Source of the DNA: Acidobacteria bacterium Mor1
GTDB lineage: Bacteria > Acidobacteriota > Polarisedimenticolia > Polarisedimenticolales > Polarisedimenticolaceae
Assembly: GCA_001664505.1 (NCBI GenBank)
Contig: CP011806.1
Coordinates: 103,642-167,641 of the forward strand
Length of the DNA stretch: 64,000 bases
Reading direction: 5' to 3'
Shown: positions 53,203-61,873 of the stretch, in pieces
Numbering within the stretch: the first letter of the stretch is position 1
How the letters are laid out: each line of letters opens with the position of its first letter
The notes under the pieces: generated by a model
The model's input: only the letters and a program-made list of their open reading frames with translations
Told to the model about the DNA's origin: nothing
The model's database searches: none
Translations under genes and position numbers: made by a program

Positions 53203-54755
53203 CAGAGCTGGGCGAGGGCCCGGTCGAAGCGTTTGAGGCAGCGCTCCCGCCCCAGGATCCAGAGCGCTTCGAACAGGCCGAAGCCCACCGCCTTGCCGGT
53301 GGCGGCGACCCGAACGGCGTGGACGATCTGTCCGATCTTGATCCCGCGTTCCTCGACGAATCCCTTGAGCGCCCCTTCGATGGCGTCGGTCTCGAACGGT
53401 TCGACTCCGGCCAGGACCTCGCGGAAGCCCTTCAGCAACTCCGCAGCGTCTTCCGGTTTGCGCAGCCGCTTCTCGAACGCCTTCTCGTCGTAGGGCAGGG
53501 CATCGTCGTCGGTGAAGAAGTCGACGAAGTCGAGGATGTCCCCGCCGACCTTGATCCGGTCGCCGGCAGCCTCGACGATTGCCGCCACGCCGGCCGCGGG
53601 AGCCTTGTCGGCAAGGCCGGCTTGTTCGAGGAACGGCATCACCTTCGCAACCCGTTGCTCGACCGGGAGCTCGACCATGTAGTGCTCCTGGAAAGCCATC
53701 AGCTTCTGGGGATCGAAGCTGGCTGCGGCCTTGTTGACCCGCTCCAGGGAGAAGTGCTCGATCATCGCCTCCCGGGTGAACCACTCGGTCTTGTCGTCCA
53801 GGGCCCAGCCGAGCAACAGCAGGTAGTTGACCACCGCGTCGGGCAGGAACCCGACCTGCTCGTAGAAGTCGACGACCACCGGGTTGAAGGACTCCGGCTT
53901 GATCTCGATGCCGATCGCCTCGGCGATCTTGCGGCCGTGGTCGTTGAGCTTGGCGAAGTCCGGTTGCTTCATGTACTTGTCGAGCTTGCGTTTGCTCAAC
54001 TTGTTCTTGCTGCCCGGTTCGGCGACGAAGGGCAGGTGAGCGAACTGCGGCGCCTCCCAGCCCAGCGCCTCGTAGATGAAGAGCTGCCGCGGGGTGTTGG
54101 AGAGGTGCTCCTCGGCGCGGATCACGTGGCTGATCGCCATGGCGTGGTCGTCGACGACGGTGGCCAGGTTGTAGAGGCAGCTGCCGTCGGCCCGCTGGAC
54201 CACGTGGTCCTGCTCCCGGGCCCATTCCAGTTCCATCTCGCCGCGGATCGAGTCGGTGAAGCGGCAGGCCCCTTCCCGGGGCATCTTTAGCCGCACGACA
54301 CCCGGGCGCCCTTCGGCCTCGAAGGCCCGGCGTTTCTCGTCGGTGTCCGCCATGAACTTGCGGCTGTAGATGAAGCGGCGCTTTTCGGCCTGTGCGGCTT
54401 CCCGCTCGGTCTGGAGCTCCTCGGCGGTGGCGTAGTCCCGGTAGGCGTGGCCCGAGGCCAGCAGCTTCTCCACCGCGTCGGCGTAGAGGCCGGAGCGCTC
54501 CGATTGGTAGTACGGACCGTAGTCACCGTCGGCGCCGGGCCCCTCGTCCCACTCGATACCGAGCCAGCGGAAGCCGTCGAGGATCGGCTGCAGCGCCTCC
54601 ATCACGTTCCGTTCCTGATCGGTGTCGTCGATACGCAAGATGAACCGGCCGCCGTGGCGCCGGGCGTACAGCCAGTTGAACAGGGCGGTGCGGACTCCGC
54701 CGATGTGCAGGAAGCCGGTGGGGCTGGGGGCGAAACGGGTACGTACTTGGCTCAT
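53202..54755 (-). CDS. gltX: Glutamate--tRNA ligase
   Basis: 517 residues. The class I HIGH-equivalent 'PSPTGFLHIGGVRTALF' starts at residue ~9, and the KMSKR-equivalent is 'NKLSKRKLDK'. The helical anticodon-binding region fills the last ~170 residues. It attaches glutamate to tRNA-Glu. No strong ribosome binding site is seen before the ATG. The gene is divergent from the GNAT gene, with two TTGACA hexamers in the ~100-base gap, and is coupled downstream to a small membrane protein. Confidence 0.96.
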   Translation of the reverse strand: MSQVRTRFAPSPTGFLHIGGVRTALFNWLYARRHGGRFILRIDDTDQERNVMEALQPILDGFRWLGIEWDEGPGADGDYGPYYQSERSGLYADAVEKLLASGHAYRDYATAEELQTEREAAQAEKRRFIYSRKFMADTDEKRRAFEAEGRPGVVRLKMPREGACRFTDSIRGEMELEWAREQDHVVQRADGSCLYNLATVVDDHAMAISHVIRAEEHLSNTPRQLFIYEALGWEAPQFAHLPFVAEPGSKNKLSKRKLDKYMKQPDFAKLNDHGRKIAEAIGIEIKPESFNPVVVDFYEQVGFLPDAVVNYLLLLGWALDDKTEWFTREAMIEHFSLERVNKAAASFDPQKLMAFQEHYMVELPVEQRVAKVMPFLEQAGLADKAPAAGVAAIVEAAGDRIKVGGDILDFVDFFTDDDALPYDEKAFEKRLRKPEDAAELLKGFREVLAGVEPFETDAIEGALKGFVEERGIKIGQIVHAVRVAATGKAVGFGLFEALWILGRERCLKRFDRALAQL

Positions 54756-54856
54756 AGCGGCAGAGAGTAGCCGATCCGACTCCCTTTGACACGTTGACAG
54801 CCCGGGGCGGGATCGGAGAAGCTGGCGCGCACCATCCCGACGACGAGGAGGCCTCC

Positions 54857-55282
54857 GTGAGCTTGACCTGGATCCACGAAAACCCGGCCCAGTGGGACGA
54901 AACCAAGCAGCAGATCGTCGGAGGCGCTCCCAGCGGGATCTTCGAGCTGGGAAGCCGCGCCGCCGGCGACGTGGTGCCCGGCGACTGGTGGCGGGTCGAG
55001 CAGGACGGCAAGGTCGTCGGCTACGGCTGGATGGATACGGTCTGGGGGGATGCCGAGGTGTTGTTGGCGGTCGCCCCGGACGTGCAGAAGGGGGGCGTCG
55101 GCTCCTTCATCATCGAGCATCTGGAGCAGGAAGCTTCCCGCCGCGGTCTGAACTACATGCTCAACGTGGTGCGTCCGACCCATCCCGACCGGGAGGGGAT
55201 CACCGCCTGGCTGCAGAAGCGGGGGTTCGAGGCGTCGGACGACGAGAGCCTGCGCCGCCGGGTCCGCCGGGAGGGTGCCTAG
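54857..55282 (+). CDS. GNAT family N-acetyltransferase
   Basis: 141 residues from a GTG at 54857 with GAGGAGG five bases upstream; a longer frame from 54794 has no such site. The GNAT core is seen as '[41 protein letters not shown]', with the acetyl-CoA loop in the form Q-K-G-G-V-G in place of Q/R-x-x-G-x-G/A. The acceptor is unknown. It faces the STAS gene tail to tail with a four-base overlap. TTGACA motifs at 54786 and 54794 may belong to its promoter. Confidence 0.8.
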   Translation: MSLTWIHENPAQWDETKQQIVGGAPSGIFELGSRAAGDVVPGDWWRVEQDGKVVGYGWMDTVWGDAEVLLAVAPDVQKGGVGSFIIEHLEQEASRRGLNYMLNVVRPTHPDREGITAWLQKRGFEASDDESLRRRVRREGA

Positions 55283-55632
55283 CCGGCGTCCATCGGGAAG
55301 CTGGCCAACGCCGCCGCCTCGTCGCCGAAGATCTCGAAGACACGGTCGAGGGAGGCCATCATGAACACCTTCTGGGCCTTGCCCCGTTCGGGAAGCACCA
55401 GCTTGATCGTGCCGTCCCGTTCGCTGACCCGCTTGAAGGACGCCACGACTTCGCCGATGCCGGCGCTGTCGACGTAGCCGACCTCGTCCATGTTCAGCAG
55501 GAACAGCTTTTCGCCGGCCTGGAGCAGTTCGCTGATCGTGTCGCGCAGCACCACGTCACCCTTGCCGATGGTGATGTTGCCCGACAGGTCGAGGATGTTG
55601 ACCTTCCATTCGCGGCGTGTCTCGATGCGCAT
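55279..55632 (-). CDS. STAS domain protein (anti-sigma factor antagonist type)
   Basis: 117 residues, one STAS domain. The phosphorylatable Ser is Ser56 in '[10 protein letters not shown]', and the surrounding strand-helix pattern is canonical. SpoIIAA-like proteins release partners (anti-sigma factors or kinases) depending on phosphorylation of this Ser. It directly follows the membrane Ser/Thr kinase gene (31-base gap) on the same strand, so the kinase might act on it, although no HATPase-type anti-sigma kinase is nearby. Confidence 0.9.
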   Translation of the reverse strand: MRIETRREWKVNILDLSGNITIGKGDVVLRDTISELLQAGEKLFLLNMDEVGYVDSAGIGEVVASFKRVSERDGTIKLVLPERGKAQKVFMMASLDRVFEIFGDEAAALASFPMDAG

Positions 55633-55663
55633 ACAGCGATCGTAGCACGCGAACGGCGCGGGT

Positions 55664-57088
55664 TCAGGAGACCCAGTTGAGCTCGAGCTCGATGCGCACG
55701 TTCTGTTCGGGATCGGGGAAGCGCGCCTCGTAGACGCCGGTCTCGCCGGGGCCGACCCGGACCGGCGCCACCGGCACGGTCCGCTCGTCGATCACCTGGC
55801 CCGCGTCGTCGATCAGGGTGATGTGCATCTTGATCGCGGTCGCCCGGCTGTCGCCGAAGTTCTGAACCTCGCCGGCGACCCGTAGTTCGCCGTCGGCGGT
55901 GATCTCGTGACCGGCGTCGGTGACCTTCAACTCGGCGGGGTTCGTCGCGAAGGGCACGAACTGCGGTGGGGGCTCCGCCGTGCTGCGGGGTTGACTCGCC
56001 GGAGGCTGGGCGGCGGGCTGCAGCTCGGGCCGCGGCTCCGCGGCCTGCCGAACGGCCTGGGCGGTATCGCCGCCGGTAGGTGGCCGGTCGTCCCGGCCGA
56101 ACAACACCCAGCCGAGAATACCCGCGGCGACCAGGACGCCGGCGGTGGTGATCCAGCGACCGGCCCCGTTCGAGGCGGCCTCGGGTTCGGGCATCGGGAT
56201 CGGCTTGAAGCCCGGCGCCTGGACGCCGGCCATCACCCGGGTGCGACCCGGATCCTGGCCCATGGCTCCCGAACGCAGGCGTTCGAGCTGATCGATCAGT
56301 TCGTCGTAGGTCTGGGGCCGCGCCGCCGGCCGTTTGGCCAACATCCGCTGGATCAACGCGACCAGCGGATAGGGCAGCTCGGGATGCAGCGAGCGCAGCG
56401 GCGGAACCGGTTCGCGGATGTGCTTGATCAGCACCGCCGCCGAGGTCGGGCCGCTGAACGGGGGAGCGCCGGAGACCATCTCGAACAGGGTGATCCCCAG
56501 GGCGTAGATATCGCTTCGGACGTCGACCGGCTCTCCCTGGGCCGCCTCGGGAGAGATGTAGTGGGGCGTGCCGACCAGGGTGCCGCTGGCGGTCAGGCCG
56601 CTGTCGACCAGTTCCTCCTTGGCCAGGCCGAAGTCGGTGACCTTCAGAACGCCTTCGTCGGAGAACACCAGGTTCCCCGGTTTGACGTCCCGGTGCACGA
56701 TGCCCTTGTCGGCGGCCGCCTTCAGCCCGGACGCCGCCTGGATCATCATCTCCACCGCCTGGGCCGCGGGGATCGGTCCCTCTTCCTTCATCCGGTCGAG
56801 CAGGCTCGGACCCGAGAGGAATTCCATGGCGAACCAGACCTGACCCAGGGTCTCCCCGATGTCGTAGATCTGGGCCACGTTGGGGTGGCTGATCGCGGCG
56901 GCCGACTGGGCCTCCCGCAGGAAGCGCTCCCGGGGGCCCTCTTCGGCAGCGAAGCTGGGCCACAGGGACTTGACCGCCACGTGGCGGTTCAGGCGGGTGT
57001 CGAGCCCCTTGTAGACGACACCCATCCCACCCTGGCCGATCTTCTCCAGGATGCGGTACGGGCCGAGTTCTGCGGGTAGCTGAGCCAC
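55664..57088 (-). CDS. Membrane-anchored Ser/Thr protein kinase with FxLYD-like sensor domain
   Basis: 474 residues from a GTG at 57088. The Hanks-type kinase (~10-270) is complete: 'GQGGMGVVY', Lys40, catalytic Asp134 in 'HRDVKPGN', Asp152 in 'DFGLA' and 'GTPHYISPE'. A single membrane helix at ~315-332 is followed by a Pro/Ala-rich linker and an extracytoplasmic beta domain (~375-474, 'GELRVAGEVQNFG') of FxLYD type. It transduces an outside signal to cytoplasmic phosphorylation. The next gene downstream encodes a STAS protein with a target-like Ser. Confidence 0.92.
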   Translation of the reverse strand: MAQLPAELGPYRILEKIGQGGMGVVYKGLDTRLNRHVAVKSLWPSFAAEEGPRERFLREAQSAAAISHPNVAQIYDIGETLGQVWFAMEFLSGPSLLDRMKEEGPIPAAQAVEMMIQAASGLKAAADKGIVHRDVKPGNLVFSDEGVLKVTDFGLAKEELVDSGLTASGTLVGTPHYISPEAAQGEPVDVRSDIYALGITLFEMVSGAPPFSGPTSAAVLIKHIREPVPPLRSLHPELPYPLVALIQRMLAKRPAARPQTYDELIDQLERLRSGAMGQDPGRTRVMAGVQAPGFKPIPMPEPEAASNGAGRWITTAGVLVAAGILGWVLFGRDDRPPTGGDTAQAVRQAAEPRPELQPAAQPPASQPRSTAEPPPQFVPFATNPAELKVTDAGHEITADGELRVAGEVQNFGDSRATAIKMHITLIDDAGQVIDERTVPVAPVRVGPGETGVYEARFPDPEQNVRIELELNWVS

Positions 57089-57164
57089 CCGGGAAATCTA
57101 GGTTCCGGCCCTCCGGGCGGCCAGCAGGGGGCCGGATAGGCCCCCTTGGCGCCCCGGGACCGGT

Positions 57165-58262
57165 TCATTTCAGGATTTCGCTGCGGTCGTGGACCATGCT
57201 CCAGTTGAACCAGAAGGTGTCGAAGCCCCCCAGCGGCCGGACGGCGTCGCCGGCGTCGGCGGCGAATCCGCCCGATTCCGGGTCGAAGGAGGCGCCGCTG
57301 GGCTGGTGCAGCCAGGTATCCCCCTGCTTCTCGAACCGGCCGCTTGCGGCGACGAAGGCGGCGCTGGAGTGGAAGATCTCGACCCCGTCCGGGCGGTAGA
57401 GGAAGACCGCCTGCCCGCCGGCGTCGAAACTCGCCCCGGACCCCTGGAACCCGCCGAAGGGGGCGGCGTAGGCGGTGTCGTCCAGTTCGAAGGCGAACAC
57501 CGGCTCCTTGGTCGGCAGCCGGTCGTCGGCCGCCTCGCTGCCGCGGAAGCCCTCGTCGGAGCCGAAGTACTTCTCGTAGGGATTGCGGGCCACGTGCTGG
57601 ATCGCCTCGCCGCTCTCCTCGTCGACGACGCTCAGCACCAGGGTGTCGGGATGCTCGGCGATCCAGTCCTTCCACTGGACCTTGCGGCCGCTGGGTAGCT
57701 CGTCCATGCGTGTGCCCTTGAACGGTCCGCTCAGCGCCTCGCCGGTCATGATCGACCAGTAGGAGTCGGTCTCCTTGTCCTGCATCACCAGCGACGAGTG
57801 CCAAAGCCCGCCCGAGGCCTCGAAGTTCAGTTCCTTCCCGTCATAGTCGCGGCCGTACACGACGGCCGTGTTGGCCAGCGGTCACCACACCGCGGCGAAG
57901 CTGTGTTCGCCGCTGCGGTCGTTGACGATCTCGTGGCGGTTGAGCAGGTTCAGGCTGTAGGCCTTGGCCTGGCCCCCGACCACCACGCCGAGCATCCAGG
58001 CCTCGTCGGCCACGTTCGCCTCGGCCCCGGCGACGAAGACCGGTTCGTCGATGGAGGCGATGCCCCCCCGGGGGATCAGCTGCTCGAACTCGCCGGGCAG
58101 GTCCTCGGGCAGCACGATGTCGTCCACGCCGGCGCGTCCGGATTCGGTCTCGGCGCCGGAGGCATCGGTCTCCGACGCCGGCTTTTCCGCGGCGCAGCCG
58201 CTGCCGGCCAGCAAGGGCAGCGCCAGGGCCGCCGCTGCCAGGGTTCGCAAGTCCAGTCTCAT
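57165..58262 (-). CDS. DUF3179 lipoprotein with in-frame TGA, probable selenoprotein (Sec127)
   Basis: 365 residues if the TGA at 57884-57882 is read as selenocysteine (residue 127). The ATG at 58262 follows GAGGGAG. The signal peptide ends in 'LLAGSGC' (Cys23), a probable lipobox although position -3 is Gly. The 5' part carries the DUF3179 hallmarks 'AYSLNLLNRHEIVND'; after 'FAAVW' comes TGA, then 'PLANTAVVYGRDYDG' and 'GGLWHSSLVMQDKETDSYW', which continue the DUF3179 pattern without gap. The TGA occupies the first Cys of the family's CPLC motif; the second Cys position is Ala and there is no other Cys after residue 23. A hairpin follows the TGA at SECIS distance. Alternatives are a nonsense mutation or a sequencing error. 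The reaction is unknown. Confidence 0.82.
57850..57868 (-). promoter_or_regulatory. Candidate bacterial SECIS hairpin
   Basis: In the minus-strand mRNA, CGGCCG-TCGTGTA-CGGCCG forms a 6-bp perfect stem with a seven-base loop. The stem begins 14 nt and the loop 20 nt after the TGA, within the range of known bacterial SECIS elements, and the loop contains GU. An overlapping alternative (ACACG-GCCGT-CGTGT, loop 16-20 nt from the TGA) is mutually exclusive. The region is also coding, as bacterial SECIS elements are. Confidence 0.5.
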
Positions 58263-58334
58263 GGTCTCTCCCTCAGAAGCCGATGGCTTCGCTTTCGCGA
58301 GCGGGCAACAGCGGGTCAACCCGGCGTATTCCGA

Positions 58335-58934
58335 TCAGATCCAGCCCTTGTCCTTGGCGATGCGGGCCGCCTCGATCCGGTTCTTCGCGCCGAGCTTGCT
58401 GATCGCCTCGGAGAGATAGTTTCGCACGGTGCCGTCGCTGAGCCGCAGCTCCCCGGCGATCTCCGCCGAGCTACGACCCTCCCGAGCCAGGCGCAGCACC
58501 TGGCGCTCCCGCTCGGTCAGCGGATCCTCGCTGGCCCAGGCCTCCTGGGCCAGGCCCGGTGCGATGACCCGTTGTCCCCGGGCCACCGCCCGGACCGCGT
58601 CGGCCAGTTCGCCGGCAGGGGAGTCCTTGAGCAGGTAGCCGGCGGCGCCTGCGGCCATGGCCCTGCGCAGGTACCCCGGCCGGGCGAAGGTGGTCAGGAT
58701 CAGCACCCGGGCCTCGAAGCGGTTGCGGACCTGCTCGGCCAGGCCGATGCCGTCCATGCCGGGCATCTCGATATCGGTGATCACCACGTCGGGCTTCTGT
58801 TCGCCGATCCGTTCCAGGGCTTCGCCGGCGGAGGCCGCGGTGCCCAGGACCTCGATGTCCTCCTCGAGATTCAGAAGCGCCGCCAGGGCGCCCAACACCA
58901 TCGATTGATCTTCGACGAGGATGACCCGGATCAT
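58335..58934 (-). CDS. LuxR/NarL-type response regulator (DesR-like)
   Basis: 199 residues: receiver domain (~1-120) with Asp54 as phospho-acceptor ('VVITDIEMPG'), acidic pair Glu8-Asp9 and 'GAAGYLLKDS', and a C-terminal LuxR-type HTH ('LTERERQVLRLAREGRSSAEIAGELRLS'). Its ATG overlaps the stop of the sensor kinase as ATGA. It likely controls the upstream ABC/amidohydrolase genes and possibly the DUF3179 gene 72 bases downstream on the same strand. Confidence 0.93.
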   Translation of the reverse strand: MIRVILVEDQSMVLGALAALLNLEEDIEVLGTAASAGEALERIGEQKPDVVITDIEMPGMDGIGLAEQVRNRFEARVLILTTFARPGYLRRAMAAGAAGYLLKDSPAGELADAVRAVARGQRVIAPGLAQEAWASEDPLTERERQVLRLAREGRSSAEIAGELRLSDGTVRNYLSEAISKLGAKNRIEAARIAKDKGWI

Positions 58935-60097
58935 GAGCGGGACCAGGCCATGTCCGCATCGCCGGCCGTTGTCGGGTCGGCCGGTTCCTCGAGATCGGGC
59001 AGGGGTAGGCGGGCGCGGAGCAGGGTGCGCTCTCCGGTCTGCAGCTCCAGGCTGCCGCCGAGCCGGTCCAGGCGTTCGCGCATGCCGGTCAAGCCATGGC
59101 CTTCGTCGAGGGTCGCGTTGCGTCCGTCGTCGCTGACCTCCAACACCCCCTCGCTGCCTTCCCGGCGGAAGCGCACCCGGCAGGATTCCGCCTGGGCGTG
59201 GCGCACCACGTTGGTCACCGCTTCCCGCAGCACAAGCGCCAGGGTCTGGTCTGCCTCGGTGGGCAAGGGCCTGGCGTCGAAACGATAGTCGAAGCGGACG
59301 TCGTGGGCCTCGAGGGCCAGCCGCGCGTTGGCCAGCTCCGAGGCCAGCCCCACGGCGCGGTAGCCGCTGACCGCCTCGCGCACCTCTTCCATCGCCTTGC
59401 GCGAAACCTGCTCGATGTCATGGAGTTCCCGCTGAGCCGCTTCGGGATCCCGTTCGAACAGGCGCTGGGCCAGTTCCGATTTGATGGTGATCAGGGAAAG
59501 GGTGTGGCCGAGCAGGTCGTGGAGATCCCTGCCGATACGTTCCCGCTCGGCCATCGCCGCCAGTCGCCGGACCTCGTCCTGCCCCAGGCGGAGCTGGACC
59601 CGCTTCCGGGCCTGCTGCGAAAAGTAATAGTTGGCCGCTCCGACGATGCTGCCGAACAGCAGCGGCGGAGCCCAGAAGGGAAAGGGCAGATCCATCGCCA
59701 GGGTCTCGACGATCACCACGGCGTGCAGCCCGGCGAGGGTCAGGAGCGCGGGGCGGATCCGGTTGAACTGTCCGATGAAGCCGGCGGCGTAGATGAAGTA
59801 GCAGGATGCGCCCCAGTTGATCGGACCGACGATCGCACCGAGCAGGGCGATGCCGATGATCGCGATCAGGCCTCGCATCCCCCGGTTCCAGAATCCGTAG
59901 AAGTAGAGCGGCAGAAAGATGATCGTCGACGTGACGGTCATGCCCACTTCGAGGCGGGTCACATCGGAGCGGAAAAACCAGCTGAAGTAGAGGAAGGAGA
60001 GATAGATCAGCCAGAGATACGGGGTCCAGCCCAGCTCGTCGCTCTCCGGCAGCAGGCGCCGGTGAATCCTTCGCAGCGTGGACCGGAGGCTGCTCAC
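58931..60097 (-). CDS. Sensor histidine kinase (DesK-like, HisKA_3)
   Basis: 388 residues from a GTG at 60097 that overlaps the amidohydrolase stop as GTGA. Five or six membrane helices (~25-165) precede a coiled linker. The HisKA_3 dimerisation motif 'ERERIGRDLHDLLGHTLS' has phospho-His193, and the HATPase domain shows 'LREAVTNVVRHAQA' and 'GHGLTGMRERL'. A long membrane sensor without periplasmic loops fits kinases that sense bilayer state or an adjacent transporter. It is coupled to the response regulator by ATGA and completes a five-gene operon with the ABC transporter. Confidence 0.93.
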   Translation of the reverse strand: MSSLRSTLRRIHRRLLPESDELGWTPYLWLIYLSFLYFSWFFRSDVTRLEVGMTVTSTIIFLPLYFYGFWNRGMRGLIAIIGIALLGAIVGPINWGASCYFIYAAGFIGQFNRIRPALLTLAGLHAVVIVETLAMDLPFPFWAPPLLFGSIVGAANYYFSQQARKRVQLRLGQDEVRRLAAMAERERIGRDLHDLLGHTLSLITIKSELAQRLFERDPEAAQRELHDIEQVSRKAMEEVREAVSGYRAVGLASELANARLALEAHDVRFDYRFDARPLPTEADQTLALVLREAVTNVVRHAQAESCRVRFRREGSEGVLEVSDDGRNATLDEGHGLTGMRERLDRLGGSLELQTGERTLLRARLPLPDLEEPADPTTAGDADMAWSRS

Positions 60098-61866
60098 CGG
60101 GCCGGCTCCAGGGCGACGTCGTCCAGGTCGAAGCGCACCTCACCGACTCCGGGGCCGGCAACCCAGGCCATACCGGTCAGCCGCTCCCGGCTCGAGAGGG
60201 CGTCCAGCGAGATCGAGATCTCCCGCCAGGTCTCCTCGATGTCGAAGGTCTCGGTGATCGGCATCATCTGTCCATCGATGAAGAACATCAGCCGGTAGCG
60301 GCCGGCATCTCCCCGGGCGCGGAAACGCACCGCGCCGATCCCCGAGGCATCCACCGGGGCCATCGGCGCCGCTCCGGGAAAGTAGATTACCCCGGACCAG
60401 GGGAAGGCGAAGCCCGCTTTCACCTCGGCGTCGATGCGCACGAAACCGTTGCCCCCTTCGCCGGCCTTCTCGAAGGCGACCGTGGAGGTGCCGCCGGCGA
60501 TCTCGTCGGTAGTCGGCTGCCAGCCGAACCCTCGGGAGGCCTCGACCCCTTCCTGCTCGAAGTCGCTGATCGAGCCGGCGGCCAGTGCCGTCGCCGCTTC
60601 GCCGGAGCCGGGGTTGGACGGCTCGATGCGATGCCCGTTCTTGTAGAGCTCCACGATGCTTGCGGTGGCGGTCAGGTCCTTGCGCGGATCCCCGTCGATC
60701 AACAGCAGGTCCGCGCGCATCCCCTCGGCGATACGGCCTCGCTTGCCCAGGGGGAAGTGTTCAGCGGGGAGCGCGGTTGCCGCGGCGAGGACCTCGGCGG
60801 TATCGAGCCCGGCCCGGGTCAGGAGCTCCAGTTCGGCGTGCATGCTGGCGCCGTAGGCGGTCCCCGGGTTGGGCGCATCGGTACCCGCCAGGATCGGGAT
60901 CCCGGCCTCGTGAAGTTTGCGCACCGATTCCAACGCCCGGGTCAGCGCACCCTTGTTCTCCATCGGGAAGCGGCGTTCCAGCGACGCGATCTGGGCCGGG
61001 GACAGGCGCTCGTCATCGCGGGAAATCGGATGGGCGTCGGTGCCGCCGAAGCCGGCGATGATCGCCAGGGTCGGGATGACGAAGAAGTCCCGGTCGCCGA
61101 TCGCCTTGATCAGCGCGTCGTCGACCACCTTGTCGTGGAAGATGTGCACCAGGCCGTCGGCGCCGGCTTCGACCGCAAGGTGCGCTCCGGCCAGGGTGCT
61201 GACGTGCACCACTGCGAGCACATCCCGGGCGTGGGCCGCCTTGATCACCGCGTGGACCCGCGCGGCATCCAGGGTCGGCAGGCCTCGTCCGTAGGCGCTG
61301 CCGTCCTCGATCACCAGCTTGATGAAGTCGGAGCCCTCGGCCAGCCGGGCCTCGACGAAGGCATCCGCCTCCTCGGCGTTTTCGAAGGTCGGGATGGCGA
61401 TCCCGAACTGGGTGCCGTGCCCTCCCGCCGCGGTGACCAGCGTTCCCGCCGAGAACAGGTCGCTACGCTCGGTAGCCTCCAGGCTCTCCCGGGCGGGCCG
61501 CGCCTGGTCCAGGTACTGAAGGGCGGTGAACATGTCGATCTGGGTGGTGACGCCGAAGCGCAGGGCGTCGCTCAGGGCATCCCCCCAGGAGTGGGTGTGG
61601 GCGTCGATCAGGCCGGGGATCAGGGTCTTGCCGCTGCCGTCGACCCGCCGGGCGCCGGCGGGAGCGCGAACGGCGCCGGCCACCTGGGTGACCAGGCCCC
61701 CCTGGATCAGCACCTGCCGGTCTTCGAGGAAGCGGGTCCCATCGAACAGAAGCACGTTTTCGATCACCGTGGCGTCGGGATCCGATTGAGGGGTGGGCAT
61801 CAGCATCAACGCGGCGATGCAGAACAGAATGCCCCCTCCGAGCCAGCCGAGGTCCTTCTTCATCAT
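60094..61866 (-). CDS. Exported amidohydrolase with C-terminal CIA30/CBM-like domain
   Basis: 590 residues; either of two adjacent ATGs (61866, 61863) follows AGGAGG. A hydrophobic N-terminal helix (~8-24) acts as signal or anchor. The imidazolonepropionase-like amidohydrolase domain (~35-415) shows 'DAHTHSW', Lys in 'FIKLVIED', His in 'VVHVST' and 'LVHIF', and Asp in 'LAGTDAPN', all metal or catalytic positions. A beta-sandwich of CIA30/carbohydrate-binding type fills ~430-590. It should hydrolyse a cyclic amide or dipeptide outside the cytoplasm. It is embedded between an ABC permease gene (7-base gap) and the histidine kinase (GTGA overlap). Confidence 0.88.
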   Translation of the reverse strand: MMKKDLGWLGGGILFCIAALMLMPTPQSDPDATVIENVLLFDGTRFLEDRQVLIQGGLVTQVAGAVRAPAGARRVDGSGKTLIPGLIDAHTHSWGDALSDALRFGVTTQIDMFTALQYLDQARPARESLEATERSDLFSAGTLVTAAGGHGTQFGIAIPTFENAEEADAFVEARLAEGSDFIKLVIEDGSAYGRGLPTLDAARVHAVIKAAHARDVLAVVHVSTLAGAHLAVEAGADGLVHIFHDKVVDDALIKAIGDRDFFVIPTLAIIAGFGGTDAHPISRDDERLSPAQIASLERRFPMENKGALTRALESVRKLHEAGIPILAGTDAPNPGTAYGASMHAELELLTRAGLDTAEVLAAATALPAEHFPLGKRGRIAEGMRADLLLIDGDPRKDLTATASIVELYKNGHRIEPSNPGSGEAATALAAGSISDFEQEGVEASRGFGWQPTTDEIAGGTSTVAFEKAGEGGNGFVRIDAEVKAGFAFPWSGVIYFPGAAPMAPVDASGIGAVRFRARGDAGRYRLMFFIDGQMMPITETFDIEETWREISISLDALSSRERLTGMAWVAGPGVGEVRFDLDDVALEPAR

Positions 61867-61873
61867 CCCCCTC

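Noticed and set aside
54786..54799. Two TTGACA hexamers as a definite promoter for the GNAT gene
   Set aside because: Both match the -35 consensus, but no -10 is found at 16-18 bases from either, so I keep this as a remark only.
57882..58319. Treating the 5' part of the DUF3179 gene as a separate short gene ending at TGA
   Set aside because: The downstream part continues the family in the same frame, has no start signal of its own (only a GTG inside a conserved motif), and the TGA sits at the Cys column; a single TGA-read gene is simpler.
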